Source: Saccharina japonica (Eukaryota; Sar; Phaeophyceae; Laminariales; Laminariaceae). Taken from it: a DNA stretch of 64,000 bases. The position numbers and the translations under genes were made by a program. Below the pieces are notes generated by a model, which saw nothing but the letters and a program-made list of their open reading frames with translations, was not told where the DNA came from and did no database searches. Of this stretch, positions 1 to 11,583 are shown in pieces (the stretch's first letter is position 1; each line of letters begins with the position of its first letter). The stretch lies in the NCBI GenBank assembly GCA_008828725.1, contig MEHQ01003627.1, forward strand, positions 302,562-366,561, read 5' to 3'.

Positions 1-7
1 CAAGTGC

Positions 8-1010
8 ATGCTAAGGAGCGGTAACAACACGCCTGAGGAGGCCACTGTCTCTGAGATAAAACGCCAACGTGCGCAAATCCAGGGCAGCACGCCTGAAGAG
101 GATACTGTTGCAGAGGTGGAGCGCCAACGAGAGCACATCCTAGACAGACCGCAACAACACGCAAGCAACCTTCTGGACGAGGCCAAGTCATCGACAACAA
201 CAGCCGGAGCGTCATCGGCGGGAACTGGAGTATCCACACCACGAGCCGGAACACCATCACCAAGGGCTGAAGATTCCTCATCAGGGACCGGAACGCCATC
301 ATCAGGAGTCATAACTTCTATCTCACCCGGGGACGCGCCTGTTGCCTCGCCCGGGGCCGCATCTTCCTCTTCGGCTGGAGTCACACCGGGTGCACCGCAT
401 CACGAGACAGCCAGTACGAGACCCAATCCAAGCGTCGAGGAGACCTTCGACAGCGCGCACGCCAAGAAAACATCGGGGGCATACCCTCCGGCCACTTGTG
501 TGGATTTCGCCTACACCAATAGACCCATTTCGGATATCGGAGGAGGGAAACTGGGTAATTAAAATCCCCAACGAAGAACCAAGATACCACCCAATCCATG
601 GAGCAGCATCATCTGGGATCACTGGATCATCAACATCTGGGATCATCGGAACATTCGCATTTGGGATCATCGGAGCAATAACATCTGGGTTCATCGGAGC
701 ATCAACGTCCGGAGTCACTGGATCACCAACATCTGGGATCACCGAATCATCAGCTGGATCATCATCATCTGGCACTACCGGATCGTCAGCTGGATCATCA
801 TGATCTGGCATCACCGGAGCATCAGCTGAGACATCCCCGCCTGCTTCACCAGGGGTCGTGTCCGCTTCCCGAGAGCTGTGCCTGACTCGCGCCTCCACAC
901 GAGCCGAGCCCAACACGGACAACAACGAGGTCCGCACGCTCACAACAGCGGAAGGACAACCACGGGGAAAACCCGGGACAGGATCTGCGGAATCAACACA
1001 GGGCAACTAA
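8..1010 (+). pseudogene. Decayed Ser/Thr/Pro/Gly-rich ORF
   Basis: An open frame (8-562, 184 codons) starts with two imperfect copies of a short charged repeat (TPEEATVSEIKRQR and TPEEDTVAEVERQR) and continues as Ser/Thr/Pro/Gly-rich sequence. Near position 530 the protein-like signal moves to another forward frame: EEGNWVIKIPNEEPRY, then Gly-Ser-Thr-Ile repeats to 803 and Ser/Thr-rich sequence to the stop at 1008-1010. That second frame has one in-frame TGA at 801-803, where neighbouring repeat units have TCA. I read this as one ancestral frame broken by a frameshift and a nonsense change. The composition recalls the Ser/Pro-rich linkers of LTR-retrotransposon polyproteins, but no protease, integrase or reverse transcriptase motif is visible, so no function is assigned. 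The 5' end lies outside the window. Confidence 0.4.
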
Positions 1011-1126
1011 GAGCCACAGGCGACTTCGGCCTTCGTGTACACCCGCAAGCCAACTTCAAGCTTCCTCTTCTTCCTGAACAAGCGCTCATCGACATCGGGA
1101 CCAAGAAGCAGACACTGACTGCTTGA

Positions 1127-2170
1127 TCAACAGTGGAGGCGGGACTGATAAGGGCAATCAGTTTGAGAGAAAATACTTTACCTACCTCTCCAACTTCAAC
1201 ATAAGTTGAGCCTCTAATCCTAATCCTGAGCTACGGATAACGGACCAAGCACATCGGACGACCACCGGCGTCTACACCATCAAGGTCGAGCCACTGGAAG
1301 CGTGAAATGCGTTCTCTCCCTTATCGAAGCTGTAGAGTGTTGCATGTTCTTTTTGTACGGGGCGGGCAGATATTCAATTCCTTGGTTAACGAACTGATCA
1401 CTGCAAGTTTTTTTATCTTACGTTGTTTGGTAGCGTATCCCGTCCATCTTCTCTACAGTGCAGTAAAGACCGGTGTTGTGCAAGACTGCGGTCTATCGTA
1501 GTCAATAAGTACCAAGTAAGGGTACATTGTAACCAAGTCGAATTAGCATTTTCGATTCGGTAGTTGGATAGCAAATTTAACCACGGCATCTCCAGTACTT
1601 CGGGATATATGGCAGGAGAACCCGCCACCTGGACGAGTACACGAGAGAGTAGCACACACGAGGGGTGATGTCTCTCTGAAAACACTATGTCTTGTTGCAG
1701 CTTTAAACAGCTGGCAGTGTCCATGTGTTCCTTTGTTTGTTTTATGGGCGGCAGGAACATTGCTGGGCTGTTCACTCCTATTCTTGTTGCGGAATGATGA
1801 ACAGATTCACTGTTTTAGACTATTACCAACATCTTCTATTCCATTGTCGTTTTAACTGACTGGAATATAGTCACGTCTGATTAGTCAAGTATTATTATGG
1901 ACTGATAGCTAAAAACTTGCATAACACATGCAGAAACGCGTACAGTAGCAGAGCAGGATGTTTTGTATCCGCTTGTTTTGTATGACCCCCCGGGTATAGT
2001 AGCAGAATGAGTCAACTCTCAGTGACGCCTATTTAGTATTTTCCCCGCAACAACTAGTATCGCTGTTGTGTGCATTTTTGGAAGTATGGCATGTAACGCA
2101 GAAGTAACGAGTACATTGTTGCAGAGTTGAATTTCGAAATCCATTTCAATTCGATGTGTTAACGCATCGA
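1127..2170. other. No supported gene; unassigned DNA
   Basis: Short ORFs occur on both strands but none has a splice context or a recognisable motif. The sequence just after the decayed ORF (purine-rich AGTGGAGGCGGGAC followed by TGATAAGGGC, about 1131-1153) could be a polypurine tract and LTR start, but no second LTR copy is present to test this. Confidence 0.3.
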
Positions 2171-2179
2171 GGGGTCGTG

Positions 2180-2281
2180 TTAGAGATGACACCTATTATA
2201 GCAGTATTCGGTATCATAGAGTCGCTGCTGGATAACACAGGGTCATCTGCTACAAAGTCGCTCGTACTACATCAGTAGGCA
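2180..2281 (+). repeat. ~100-bp dispersed repeat, copy 1
   Basis: About 100 bp (TTAGAGATGACACCTATTAT ... CTCGTACTACATCAGTAGG) recurs at 17455-17562 with a few differences. The second copy sits inside another repeat element, so this is a mobile short element. No open frame of interest. Confidence 0.6.
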
Positions 2282-2823
2282 TTACTCATATAGGAGTAAG
2301 TTATCTGTTCTGTATCACGGTTGTCATGTGATAACAGCCAGTATGTAACAGCAAGTCTTATGTTTCTGTATGCACTCGTACACATACCAAGTACTCTCTG
2401 GTACATACAGCAGTATCGTAGCACAGCGTAGCTATACTCGTAAGACAGTACAGTAAGTCAAGTACATACAGGTACACACCAGAGGTTGTGTAGTAGCCTA
2501 AATCTCTGTCATGAGTATCAGTATCATAGGAGTATCGTACGTACGTACGCGGCAGATATATAAACGGGACTGTCATTATTCTGTACCCTGAAAGATCGGT
2601 AGAAAGTCCGGGGAAAAACCCAGCTTGATTTCTTATTTGGGGTCGTATCCTGTTTTTGTTTTGGGATCGACTACACGAGTCCACGTGCATGACACGCACA
2701 CGCTCTCACTCCTCTTCAGCTCTCTTCAACAACATGCTCTCCACGAGCTATTGTCTGCTGGACATGATCAACTAAGGCCTGGGGTCACCTTCATCATCTT
2801 CTTTTCTTCTCTTCTCTTTGAAG

Positions 2824-2961
2824 CTTCTCGTACAAGTTCACCTCACAGTGAGCTCGCGCTTTACCTCCATTTTAGGCCGTGTCTTGTCGGCCATCGACAA
2901 GCGGGTCTACAGCGTACACATCAGCTACGCGCTGATACACACGCTACAACTACATCCGTAA
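2824..2961 (+). CDS. Possible 3'-terminal exon, unknown protein
   Basis: A long pyrimidine tract (about 2795-2820) ends in GAAG, a good 3' splice-site context, followed by 45 codons and a TAA. The translation (SSRFTSILGRVLSAIDKRVY in the middle) has ordinary protein composition rather than low complexity. A second forward frame is also open here, upstream exons were not identified, and no family is recognised. Confidence 0.25.
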   Translation, partial: LLVQVHLTVSSRFTSILGRVLSAIDKRVYSVHISYALIHTLQLHP

Positions 2962-2999
2962 AACTATGCGCGAATATACGCCTCAAAACTAAGTAAAAG

Positions 3000-3345
3000 C
3001 CATTTAATTTATTTTTGGCTACGACGAATAGAAAAAAGTACCTCAAAAAGAATAAGAGCCTACGGCGAATAGCAAAAGGTGCCTACTTTTTGTTTTCGAC
3101 TATGGCGAATAGGACAAGGGGCTTGAAATATGTTTAATTACGACTAATTTCGTATTAAGAAAAAAATACCTCTAAGAAAAATTCTCGCCTACGGCGAAAA
3201 ATAAACGCGCAACAAAAAAAATCGCCTGCGGCGAACAATGTTGCGCGCCCAAAAACGCGTGTTGCGCTGCGCGCAACCAGCCTCGCGACGACTGTTGCGC
3301 AAAACGGTTATTTTGACCAAATGTTGCGCCAGCGCAACAGCGCAA
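3000..3345. repeat. Degenerate short repeats (GGCGAATAG and TTGCGC motifs)
   Basis: Positions 3017-3200 repeat a motif like TACGGCGAATAG about five times at irregular spacing. Positions 3238-3345 are dense in TTGCGC/GCGCAA palindromes. No gene seen. Confidence 0.5.
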
Positions 3346-4299
3346 CACCTAATTAACCCTTTTAGAACTACACTGTCTAGAACTGAATATTTCCCTCTAA
3401 TTCCAAGTGTTTTGTCCCCACATCGGGACTGCAGTCCTAAATGGGTTAATGCCCTGGAATGGTATAGTACTTTGTAGACGGCAGGCCCACGAAAAATAAC
3501 GAACCTAACAAGAACGTAAGGCTTACTTCTCGGGAAACGCTAGGTACGAAATAAAATCTGATCAAGAAATCGTGCACAGCGGTGAGCTCTACGCCAAAAT
3601 CCTAAGCAATTTGTCTATGCTCAAGATGGTGTCACAATGTCACAATAAGGATCTACTACGAGGGGTTCGCTCAGATTCGTACATACCTGGTAGGTGTTTC
3701 CTGTTGGCCGGCCCAACTACTACTGTACTACTCTGTATATCACCATGTATAATATATATGGGATACAAAGGGTAACGCGCAAGGTCACAGGGTAACACAT
3801 CCTGAGGGTATAACGCAAGAGACACATCCCGCGGACGAATTTCCAAGCGGATTTTCTCGACAAATAGGGAGAGTACAACTATGAGCTATTAACAGCCCAT
3901 ATCAATAGGAGTATAACGCCAAGAAGATACGGTACTACAGCAGTAGTAGATGAATATGAATCTATGGAAATATCTCGTAGAATATGGACGAAGATCTCGA
4001 CGAGATATTAGAGTGTTTGCGATAGAAGTAAAAAAAATAATGACTTTCCTTCCGCTCAAAAAAGTCAATTCCCTTCCCCTCCTGGTTTCGGTGTGTTTGC
4101 GATAGAAGTAAACAAAATCCTGCAGGCGACGCCTCCGAAGATGGTAAGGGAAGTGGGGTGAGGCAATGCTGCAAACCAAACAAACAACGAAAACAAAAAG
4201 TAGCGTACGAGAGGAACGGCAGCCCAGCAACGGTGGCGGCGGCAGGGGTATGACCGCAGTGCCGCAGCTGCTATCCCACGACCGCAAGCAGCAGCACCG

Positions 4300-4590
4300 G
4301 TGGCTGCAGCTACGTGGCGGCAGCCCCAGCAGCAGCGGCAGCGGCAGCGGCAGCGGCAGCAGCAGCAGCAACAGCAGCAGCAGAGCAGCAGAAGCAACAG
4401 CTTCCGTTTTTGCATTTTTCGATTTTGCGCCCGACTATTCTTGTCGTCGTGTGCTGCTCATGCTGCTGCCCACGACCTACGCGCGACACCGCGCCGGCAC
4501 GCTCCCCTCCAAGCCCGCCCGGCGCCCGACATATATAGACCGTGGCGGCGCGCCGCCGCTGCTGCTAGTGCTGCTAGTGCTGCTACCGCA
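4300..4590. repeat. CAG/GCA trinucleotide-rich tract
   Basis: CAG/GCA-type trinucleotides dominate 4316-4395, with CTG-type units at 4555-4585. Several overlapping ORFs translate to poly-Ser, poly-Ala or poly-Gln only because of the repeat, so no gene is called. A TATA-like ACATATATAG lies at 4529-4538. Confidence 0.6.
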
Positions 4591-5328
4591 GTGTAGTGAA
4601 ATTGAAATGATACACGACGATCTGTCATCCTGTCGCGCTCTACGAGCAAGGCGGTACGAGCACGTCTCCATACGAGTACGACTCGTACGAGTAGTTCTAC
4701 TGAACAGCGCATCCTCCACGACACCAAGCCGGCGAGAGCGTACCGTAGCGGGCCGCCAGCAGTCCGCCGGCGCCCCGTTAGCAAAATCCAGCACCGCTTG
4801 TCCGTATCATACTGTAGCTACACCTCTCGAGCCTCTCCCACCGGTTGTTGTGTTGTGTAGAGCAAGCAGCAAGTTTGTGGCCTATGGGAGACATCTCCCA
4901 AAATTTGGGGCGTTCTGCGTCGGTAGAATGCTCGGTGCGTGTAGGCCAATCAAACTGAGAGACAAAAGTTACCGTAACTTTTGATCAAAAACATACTTCT
5001 CTAAAGTATAATTTTGCCGTTTTTTAAAAAAATTACCTCAAATCCTTCCTTCGGCAGAATTTTTAGAGAAGTAAAAGTAAAAAAAAAAAACGCAAACACT
5101 CTATAATATAAACATTTTCGATCCATGATAGATCCCACATATGCTGCCAATGGAAGGGGACATTCAAATGCAAATGTACGGGATCGTATGAGACCCACCA
5201 GCGTCCAGTACCGTACACACTATTAGTGGTGGACCAAAATAATGGTCGGCAAATCGCATACAGCACTCGCCTGTTAACCTGATAACAGCGCACTCTGCTG
5301 TAATATCGTGGTAACATAGTTAATTTTA

Positions 5329-6405
5329 GGGAGTGATAAATGCGCCCCCGGGGGCACATCTCTTAACGACGCCCCCGGGGGCCCTTTTCAGCTTATTGCG
5401 CCCCCGGAATTGAGGCTGATTACAAAGCACATCACCACGAGCGATTTACGACGACCGTAGAGCAGCAGACCTGTCTGGGAATTGTCTACTGCACGTGCTG
5501 CTGCGGTGTGTGCTGTAGTTCCGCCGGTCATCGCGTTTCGCGCGATACACAGACGGCTTCGTGTTGTCGATACCCAGGATATTTCCAGACATTGGTTTAG
5601 CGTGCAACACCGAGCTAAACGTGCCTCTACATGATGCACGCGCCACGAGCGATGACGACGGCCGTAGGGCATTGTCTACGGCATGTGCTGCTGTGATGTA
5701 TGCAGTATGCCGCCAGGTATCGCTTCTCGCTCGATATACAGACGTTGGTGTTCTCTTATTCCCAGGCTTGTTTTGGGGGCATATCAAGCGAAAAGTGCCT
5801 CCGAAAGCAGACTACAGTACATACATGAAGCACGCTACTACGACCGAGTACAACGATCGTAGGGCACCAGACTTCTCTGGGACTTGTCTACAGTATGTGC
5901 TGCTGAGGCCTGTGCACTAGTTCCGCCGGCCATCGCTTATCGCTCGATATACATACGTGTTCGTGTGCTCGATACCAAGGATATCCTCCAGGCCATTTTT
6001 GGGGGCGCACCACGCTCAAGGTGCCTCCGGAAATAGGCTGCATGAAGCACGCCACCAGGAGCGATAACGACGATCGTACGGCACCAGACCTGTCTAGGAA
6101 TTGCCTACGGTATTTGCTGCTGCGGTGTGTACAGTAGTTCCGCCTGTCGCAGCTTCTCGCTCGACGTACGTATTGGTTCGTGTTCTCGATACTGAGAATC
6201 TCTCCAGGCCTTTTTTGGGGGCGCATCAAGCTAAAGGTGCCTCCGGAAATAGGTTGCATGAAGCACGCCACCACGAGTGATGACGACCGTACGGCACCAG
6301 ACCTTTTTGGGGGTTGTCTATACGGCATGTGCTAATGTGGTGTATGCAGTAGTTTCGCCGGTCATCGCGTCTCGCCCGATATCCATACCAGGTATGTGTT
6401 TGCTC
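5329..6405 (+). repeat. Foldback element, left inverted arm
   Basis: About 1.08 kb built of ~5 tandem units and reverse-complementary to 7375-8450. Unit borders recur near TTTTTTGGGGGCGCATCAAG or variants (around 5770, 5998, 6212). Short ORFs in the arm are chance translations of the repeat. Confidence 0.8.
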
Positions 6406-7374
6406 TAGAGTACTTACTATGATTATTCCTGCGTTGAACACTCGTAGACGATGATCTGCTGACGGAAGATGTTAGAGTCTACTTAATAACCGAAGTATAT
6501 ATGTGGCAAGTCCAGACGGGAATGCAGTAGTAACTATAACTGTTTTATGTACAATTCAGAGTTCAAAGGGGGGCGAACTTACCCAGATAGGTATATGCGA
6601 AACGAATAATATTCCGGTGCGGAATGGTGCATACTTCACAGACTCGTACTCGAATGAACATGGAAGGAAGCGGAACATTGAAATACATTTCGAGACCACC
6701 AACTACTATTAATAGCACAGGTATACGAGTACGCGAATTGAATAATGGGCCTTAAATAAAATGTCAAATATATTCCCGAGCAGAATGGCACCAACTTTAC
6801 AAATCTTCCAAGTAGGCATGTATGTATGCGCGAATTCAATGCCCATTAAATAGGGTTGCCAGTCAAATGGTTCCGTGCTGAATGTCACTTACAGTAGTTT
6901 ACACGCATACACGTACTCCAATGCAAAGAAACGGAACACCAAAATAGATGTCTGGCGTCAATGCTACCAATTATGAACATTGACAGAACACGTATACGAG
7001 TACGCGAATTAATCATATTTCCAAGGGCAACTTATTGTTGCTTCCGTGCAGGATGGCACCCACCTACTTTAATGTTGGCCCTTAAGGCTTACAGGTATAT
7101 CAAACGCCAATGAAAATGGATGGACAAAGACACCCAAATAATACACGTATGTATTTACCAGAATTCCACAACCCATCTGCTACACACACCACAGCAGCAG
7201 GTGCCATAGACAATCCTCACACGGGCCCACTACGTACTACAGCACTGCAGTACTGATCGTATCAATATATAGGTATAATAGGGGCCATATAATAGTAGTT
7301 CCCATAGTAGTTTGGTAGTCCCTTGGTAGTTTTACTACTTACTTTCTGCTGTAGTCTGTTTTCGGAGATATCCT

Positions 7375-8450
7375 GAATATCGAGAACATCACGAGCACGT
7401 CTGTATATCGAGCGAGAAGCGACGACCGGCGGAACTACTCCACACGCTGCAGCAGTACATGCCGTAGACAATATCCAGACAAGTGTGGTGTCCTACGGTT
7501 GACGTGATCTCTTGTGGTGGCGTGCTTCATGCAATCCGTTCCCGGAGGCATTTTTAGCTTGATGTGCCCCCAAAAAACATCGTAAGTATCGAGAACACGA
7601 ACCCGTCTGTATATCGCGCGAGAAGCTGCGACAGGCGGAACTACTGTACACACCGCAGCAGCAAATACCGTAGGCAATTCCTAGACAGGTCTGGTGCCGT
7701 ACGATCGTCGTGGTCGCTCGTGGTGGCTTGCTTCATGCAGCCTATTTCCGGAGGCACCTTGAGCGTGGTGCGCCCCCAAAAATGGCCTGGAGAATATCCT
7801 TGGTATCGAGCACACGAACACGTATGTATATCGAGCGATAAGCGATGGCCGGCGGAACTAGTGCACAGGCCTCAGCAGCACATACCGTAGACAAGTCCCA
7901 GAGAAGTCTGGTGCCCTACGATCGTTGTACTCGGTCGTAGTAGCGTGCTTCATGTATGTACTGTAGTCTGCTTGCGGAGGCACTTTTCGCTTGATGTGCC
8001 CCCAAAATAGCCTGGGAATACGAGAACACAAACACGTCTGTATATCGAGCGAGAAGCAATACCTGGCGGCATTACTGCATACATCACAGCAGCACATGCC
8101 GTAGACAATGCCCTACGGCCGTCGTCATCGCTCGTGGCGCGTGCATCATGTAGAGGCACTTTTAGCTTGATGTTGCACCCTAAACCAATGCCTGGAAATA
8201 TCCTGGGTATCGACAACACGAAGCCGTCTGTATATTGCGCGAAACGCGATGACCGGCGGATCTACAGCACACACCGCAGCAGCACATGCAGTAGACAATT
8301 CCCAGGCAGGTCTGCTGCTCTACCGTCGTCGTAATCGCTCGTGGCGATGTGCTTTGTAATCAGCCCCCATTCCGGGGGCGCAATAAGCAAAAAGGGCCCC
8401 CGGGGGCGTCGTTAAGAGATGTGCCCCCGGGGGCACATTTATCACTCCCC
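7375..8450 (-). repeat. Foldback element, right inverted arm
   Basis: Reverse-complement partner of 5329-6405, keeping unit order and most unit-specific differences. This indicates that the whole arm, not a single unit, was inverted and duplicated or is kept matched by gene conversion. Confidence 0.8.
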
Positions 8451-8455
8451 TTTTA

Positions 8456-9100
8456 TATTATACATGGACTTATAATATTTACGTACCTGGCACTACTGTA
8501 CCTGATACCAGGTTCGTATATATGATACCAGTACACGTTTTTAGAGCGAACCGAATTCTGTGATAAAAAATGACAACGACAGAAGAACCAAAGCGAAATG
8601 TGTTTCGTTTCGTCTGTCGCTCCTGTTCCAGCAGTGCTGCAGTTGTTGCAGGTTGCACATGATTCGTATACCTGCCTGGCTATGTCACGATATATTCTAA
8701 TATTTTAGCAGGTACTGATAGTGGCATATTTAGCCTTTTAGTTTACCGCAAAATACCGATTATTAATACTCGTATACCCTGTCTACCCGGGTGTCTACCC
8801 TTTGGTCGACCGGTATGTGTGTTCTTCACATTAAACCTTCCTTTCTACCCGTCGACATCCAGCACACCCAGTGTCCGTGCCGATTCTTCATCCTAAAAAG
8901 GTACCAGTTCTGTGGTCACAAAACTACGACACAGAGATACTACGCTCAGTGCAGTAAGCAGAGCAGACAATGCAATGCCATATACGACAGGCAAGACCTA
9001 CCCTGCTAGCAATCCAGGTGCATGCAAGAGTACGTACCAGTTACTCATATTAATATTAACAGTCACGTAACCGAAATAGTGACCAAAAACGTTTCCCCCC
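8456..9100. other. No supported gene
   Basis: AT-moderate sequence with scattered GTACCTGG/CCAGGTAC-type words common across the window. No splice-supported frame or repeat boundary was identified. Confidence 0.3.
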
Positions 9101-9119
9101 AAGGTAAGGCACCCAAAAT

Positions 9120-9285
9120 CACCCGACGTTGCCAAAAACCCGAGCAAATAAGAAACGCGGGCTGAGAATTCGAGATTCGTTATACAGAAGTTGAGTGTAG
9201 AACACGCCCGTTCTCAAATAAGAAATCCAGCCTGGGCCAGCTTTCCTGTTTGCTATTTGGTGTCCTGTGTCCTGTACTCTGTACC
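9120..9285 (-). mobile_element. Fragment of ACAGGACACC-type inverted-repeat element
   Basis: Shares with 11371-11768 and 46809-46985 the blocks AAATAAGAAATCCAGCCTGG and TGTCCTGTACT, but the left terminal repeat is eroded. Treated as a decayed member of that miniature family. Confidence 0.5.
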
Positions 9286-9605
9286 TGGTCGTATATATAC
9301 TCCAGTATTTCCTCGTACTCCAGGCACTGGTACACTGCTGTGCCAGGTGTGTGTGTTCTTCACGAGTACATTGCGCACTGCGAACGATCGCCATTTCACG
9401 AAACACATAAAAAGCGCGCGACATATCCATATATATGATAGACGAAAGCAAGCAAGCAATAATACTCGGGTTCATATCTGGGACGTCGTAGCAAAGAACA
9501 GCAGACAGACGCAGGATTGCGCGAGGACCAGCAAAGTAGCAAGATTAAGATTGGACTGAACCTATGCATGTATGATACAGCAGTAAACTGCCCAAGCCGG
9601 AGACC

Positions 9606-9767
9606 ATGCTTAGGACCACCACCACGAGCAATGACGAACTACGAGGTATGCTGCTGCGGCAGGCTGCGGAGAGAAAACTACCAGCGGAAATTGTCCGCCG
9701 ACTCTTCAAGCCAAGGCGTTTACGTGCCGATTCCGCAGCGAAGCTTTGTCCGTGCCTAATCTCCTAA
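9606..9767 (+). CDS. Small ORF, F-box-like N-terminus possible
   Basis: ATG at 9606 opens a 53-codon frame ending TAA at 9765-9767. The product contains ELRGMLLRQAAERKLPAEIV followed by a basic stretch and a Cys-containing tail. The LPAEIV segment resembles the start of an F-box helix (LPxEI), but the domain would be truncated. It may be an exon rather than a complete gene. No splice partners were assigned. Confidence 0.25.
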   Translation: MLRTTTTSNDELRGMLLRQAAERKLPAEIVRRLFKPRRLRADSAAKLCPCLIS

Positions 9768-9910
9768 TCTCCGACCGATCCACGACACACACGCTACGGT
9801 GGTAGCACACCCACCCCGGGCTATTGCGTGACAGGCGCTTGCTGCTCAGAGCACAGCACGACGTGATACTTCAACTCACGACGCGTGATGCGACGCAATA
9901 TGGAGCATCT

Positions 9911-9993
9911 ACCAAATTAGTCCGGGAATGTAAGTGCCGTTTGAATATTAATATTCATATGTAAGTGATACTTATATTTTCGGACAAGTTGGT
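9911..9993. mobile_element. 83-bp miniature inverted-repeat element (mariner-like ends)
   Basis: ACCAAATTAGTCCGGGAATG at the left pairs with TTTTCGGACAAGTTGGT at the right. Similar GGACA/TGTCC termini occur at 21957-22011 and 53311-53385. No coding capacity. Confidence 0.5.
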
Positions 9994-10320
9994 AGGTTGC
10001 ATCAGAGCTCTCTACGAGCAGTACGAGCACAACAAGAGAGCTGGAGAGTCAGTATCGTATGAAGAACGTTGCAGTACAACATCAGTCAAAAGCAGTGCTG
10101 CTTCCAACCCCGACTGCGGAGCACACCCACGAAACCTGGCAGCACACATGCGGGCCTCCCTCCACGCACGCGAGTAGGTCACAGCAGGAGGGCTGTGCCG
10201 GCCGCCGCCGCAGCAGCAGTGCTGTAGATACACGAGAAAGGATTGAGGTAACAACATGCATGTTGTTACCGAGATGATCCTCTGGATCGACTCGTCGTTT
10301 TTCGGTCATTTTGAGCACTA
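9994..10320. other. No assigned gene; open frame without splice support
   Basis: A frame to 10177 (LYEQYEHNKRAGES near its start) is protein-like but short, with no consensus donor or acceptor I could defend. The rest shows nothing specific. Confidence 0.2.
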
Positions 10321-10508
10321 CTACTGCTTGTTGTGGCGTCGCACCTGAGACCCACTCCCGAAATAGTACGAGGCTTTGTTTCCCATGGCGCTGACCTTCT
10401 TCTCTCGTCGCAGTGCGCGGTGTTCCTCACGGGGTGCTCTGCTTCGTTTTGCGATTAGTGCTGTCACTGCTGCTGCTGCTGCTGCCGCTGTGCTGTGTGC
10501 AGTCTGGC
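10321..10508 (-). CDS. Possible 3'-terminal exon, basic C-terminus
   Basis: On the minus strand a T-rich tract ending TTCTACAG (acceptor at 10509-10510) precedes an open frame to the TAG at 10321-10323. It encodes a short poly-Ala run from a GCA repeat, then KRSRAPREEHRALRREKK and a C-terminus ending SQVRRHNKQ. It could be the tail of a basic, nucleic-acid-binding or ribosomal-type protein, but I do not recognise it. Upstream DNA holds a miniature element (10624-10842), consistent with an intron. Confidence 0.3.
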
Positions 10509-10623
10509 CTGTAGAAAAACTACGAAAGAACTGCTTGTGCGAATGTGAGTAGAGGCGCGAGTCCGCAAATTTTGTTTTTGTGTCCCCGCAGGTATCTGAT
10601 CTGTCAAATCTGTCAAAACGCCT

Positions 10624-10842
10624 GGTAAGGGCCCGTATTAACGAGTATGAAATAAATTCAATTTGGAAAAAATAAAATTCAAATACGCTTTTCATTGGCC
10701 AACACACGTACCAGCACCCAATATTTGGATCTTGGGGTATAATCTTGGGTGGTGGTGCGGGTTCTGACCAATGAAAAGCGGACTTGAATTTTTTTTATTC
10801 CAAATTGTTTTTTTTTCTTCTTCGTTAAAACGGGCCCTAACC
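10624..10842. mobile_element. 219-bp MITE, GGTTAGGGCCCG ends
   Basis: GGTAAGGGCCCGTATTAACG (10624) pairs with CGTTAAAACGGGCCCTAACC (to 10842). A second inner pair, TACGCTTTTCATTGG versus CCAATGAAAAGCGG, makes almost the whole element a hairpin around a ~65-bp loop. No ORF. Confidence 0.75.
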
Positions 10843-11370
10843 GCCGCCCCCGTTTACATAAAAACAAAGATAAAAATGCAAAACGCAACAAGAGAAAAGA
10901 AATATCGCTCGAAGATTCGTACAGATTGCAGATATGACGAAATCACTCGGAAATAGAAATTACGGAAACAATAAATACTCGTTCGGACGGAAATTATACG
11001 GAAATGCGGAAATCACCTTGAAAATGGTACACGAACGAAAACACGGAATTTTGATTTTTCGAACGCGAACGGTATGAACGGTGTTTGTACCGTGTGTTCT
11101 TTACGTACCATGCACTGAATCGCAGTAGTTGTACCGCGTACGTACCGTGAGGCAAACAGCCAATGGATGATGACGAGGTTGTTGGTTGGTTTTCGTGTTC
11201 CTTTACACGAAGCAACGAAACAATCTAGACAGGGTCGTCGTCATACACATACTACCACTGCAACTGCAGTGCTGCAGCTCCTCGAGTACAGAGTACTACA
11301 GGGTTCGCCGCTTTGGCTACACGATATTAATAGCTTCATCTCATGATTAGCCCTCCACCATACAGCAGTA

Positions 11371-11548
11371 GTACAGGACACCTAATAAGAAACAGGAAAT
11401 CTGGTCCAGGCTGGATTTCTTATTTGAGAGAGGCTGCTTTCTACACTAATTTCAAGATTACGACTCCCGAGTTTATGATTTTCCTCTAAATCTCAGCCTG
11501 GATTTCTTATTATCGTAGCCTGTTTCTTATTATTTATGTGTCCTGTAC
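11371..11548 (+). mobile_element. 178-bp MITE, GTACAGGACAC ends, copy A
   Basis: Terminal inverted repeats GTACAGGACAC and GTGTCCTGTAC are perfect, with inner pairing of AATAAGAAACAGG and CCTGTTTCTTATTA. Other members: 11584-11768, 46809-46985, fragments at 9120-9285 and 54001-54130. Confidence 0.8.
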
Positions 11549-11583
11549 TGTACCACTCTCTGTCCCGAAATAAATACAGTGAA

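Larger units (their letters stand above)
5329..8450. mobile_element. Foldback-type element with ~1.1 kb inverted arms
   Basis: The left end (5329: GGGAGTGATAAAT, then a GCCCCCGGGGGC block) is matched as reverse complement by the right end (CCCCCGGGGGCAC, then ATTTATCACTCCCC, to 8450). The inverted similarity runs inward colinearly to about 6405 on the left and 7375 on the right. Each arm is itself about five tandem units of roughly 190-230 bp (repeated landmarks: TGCCTCCGGAAATAGG, GCATGAAGCACGCCACCA, GTTCCGCCGGTCATCGC). The 5-bp direct repeat TTTTA flanks the element (5324-5328 and 8451-8455). The ~970-bp centre has degenerate direct repeats and no transposase-like frame. Long, internally repetitive inverted arms plus a target-site duplication are the hallmark of foldback-type elements; non-autonomous status is inferred. 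Confidence 0.85.

Noticed and set aside
4166-4984. 272-codon forward ORF
   Set aside because: Driven by CAG/GCA repeats; several frames on both strands are open at once.
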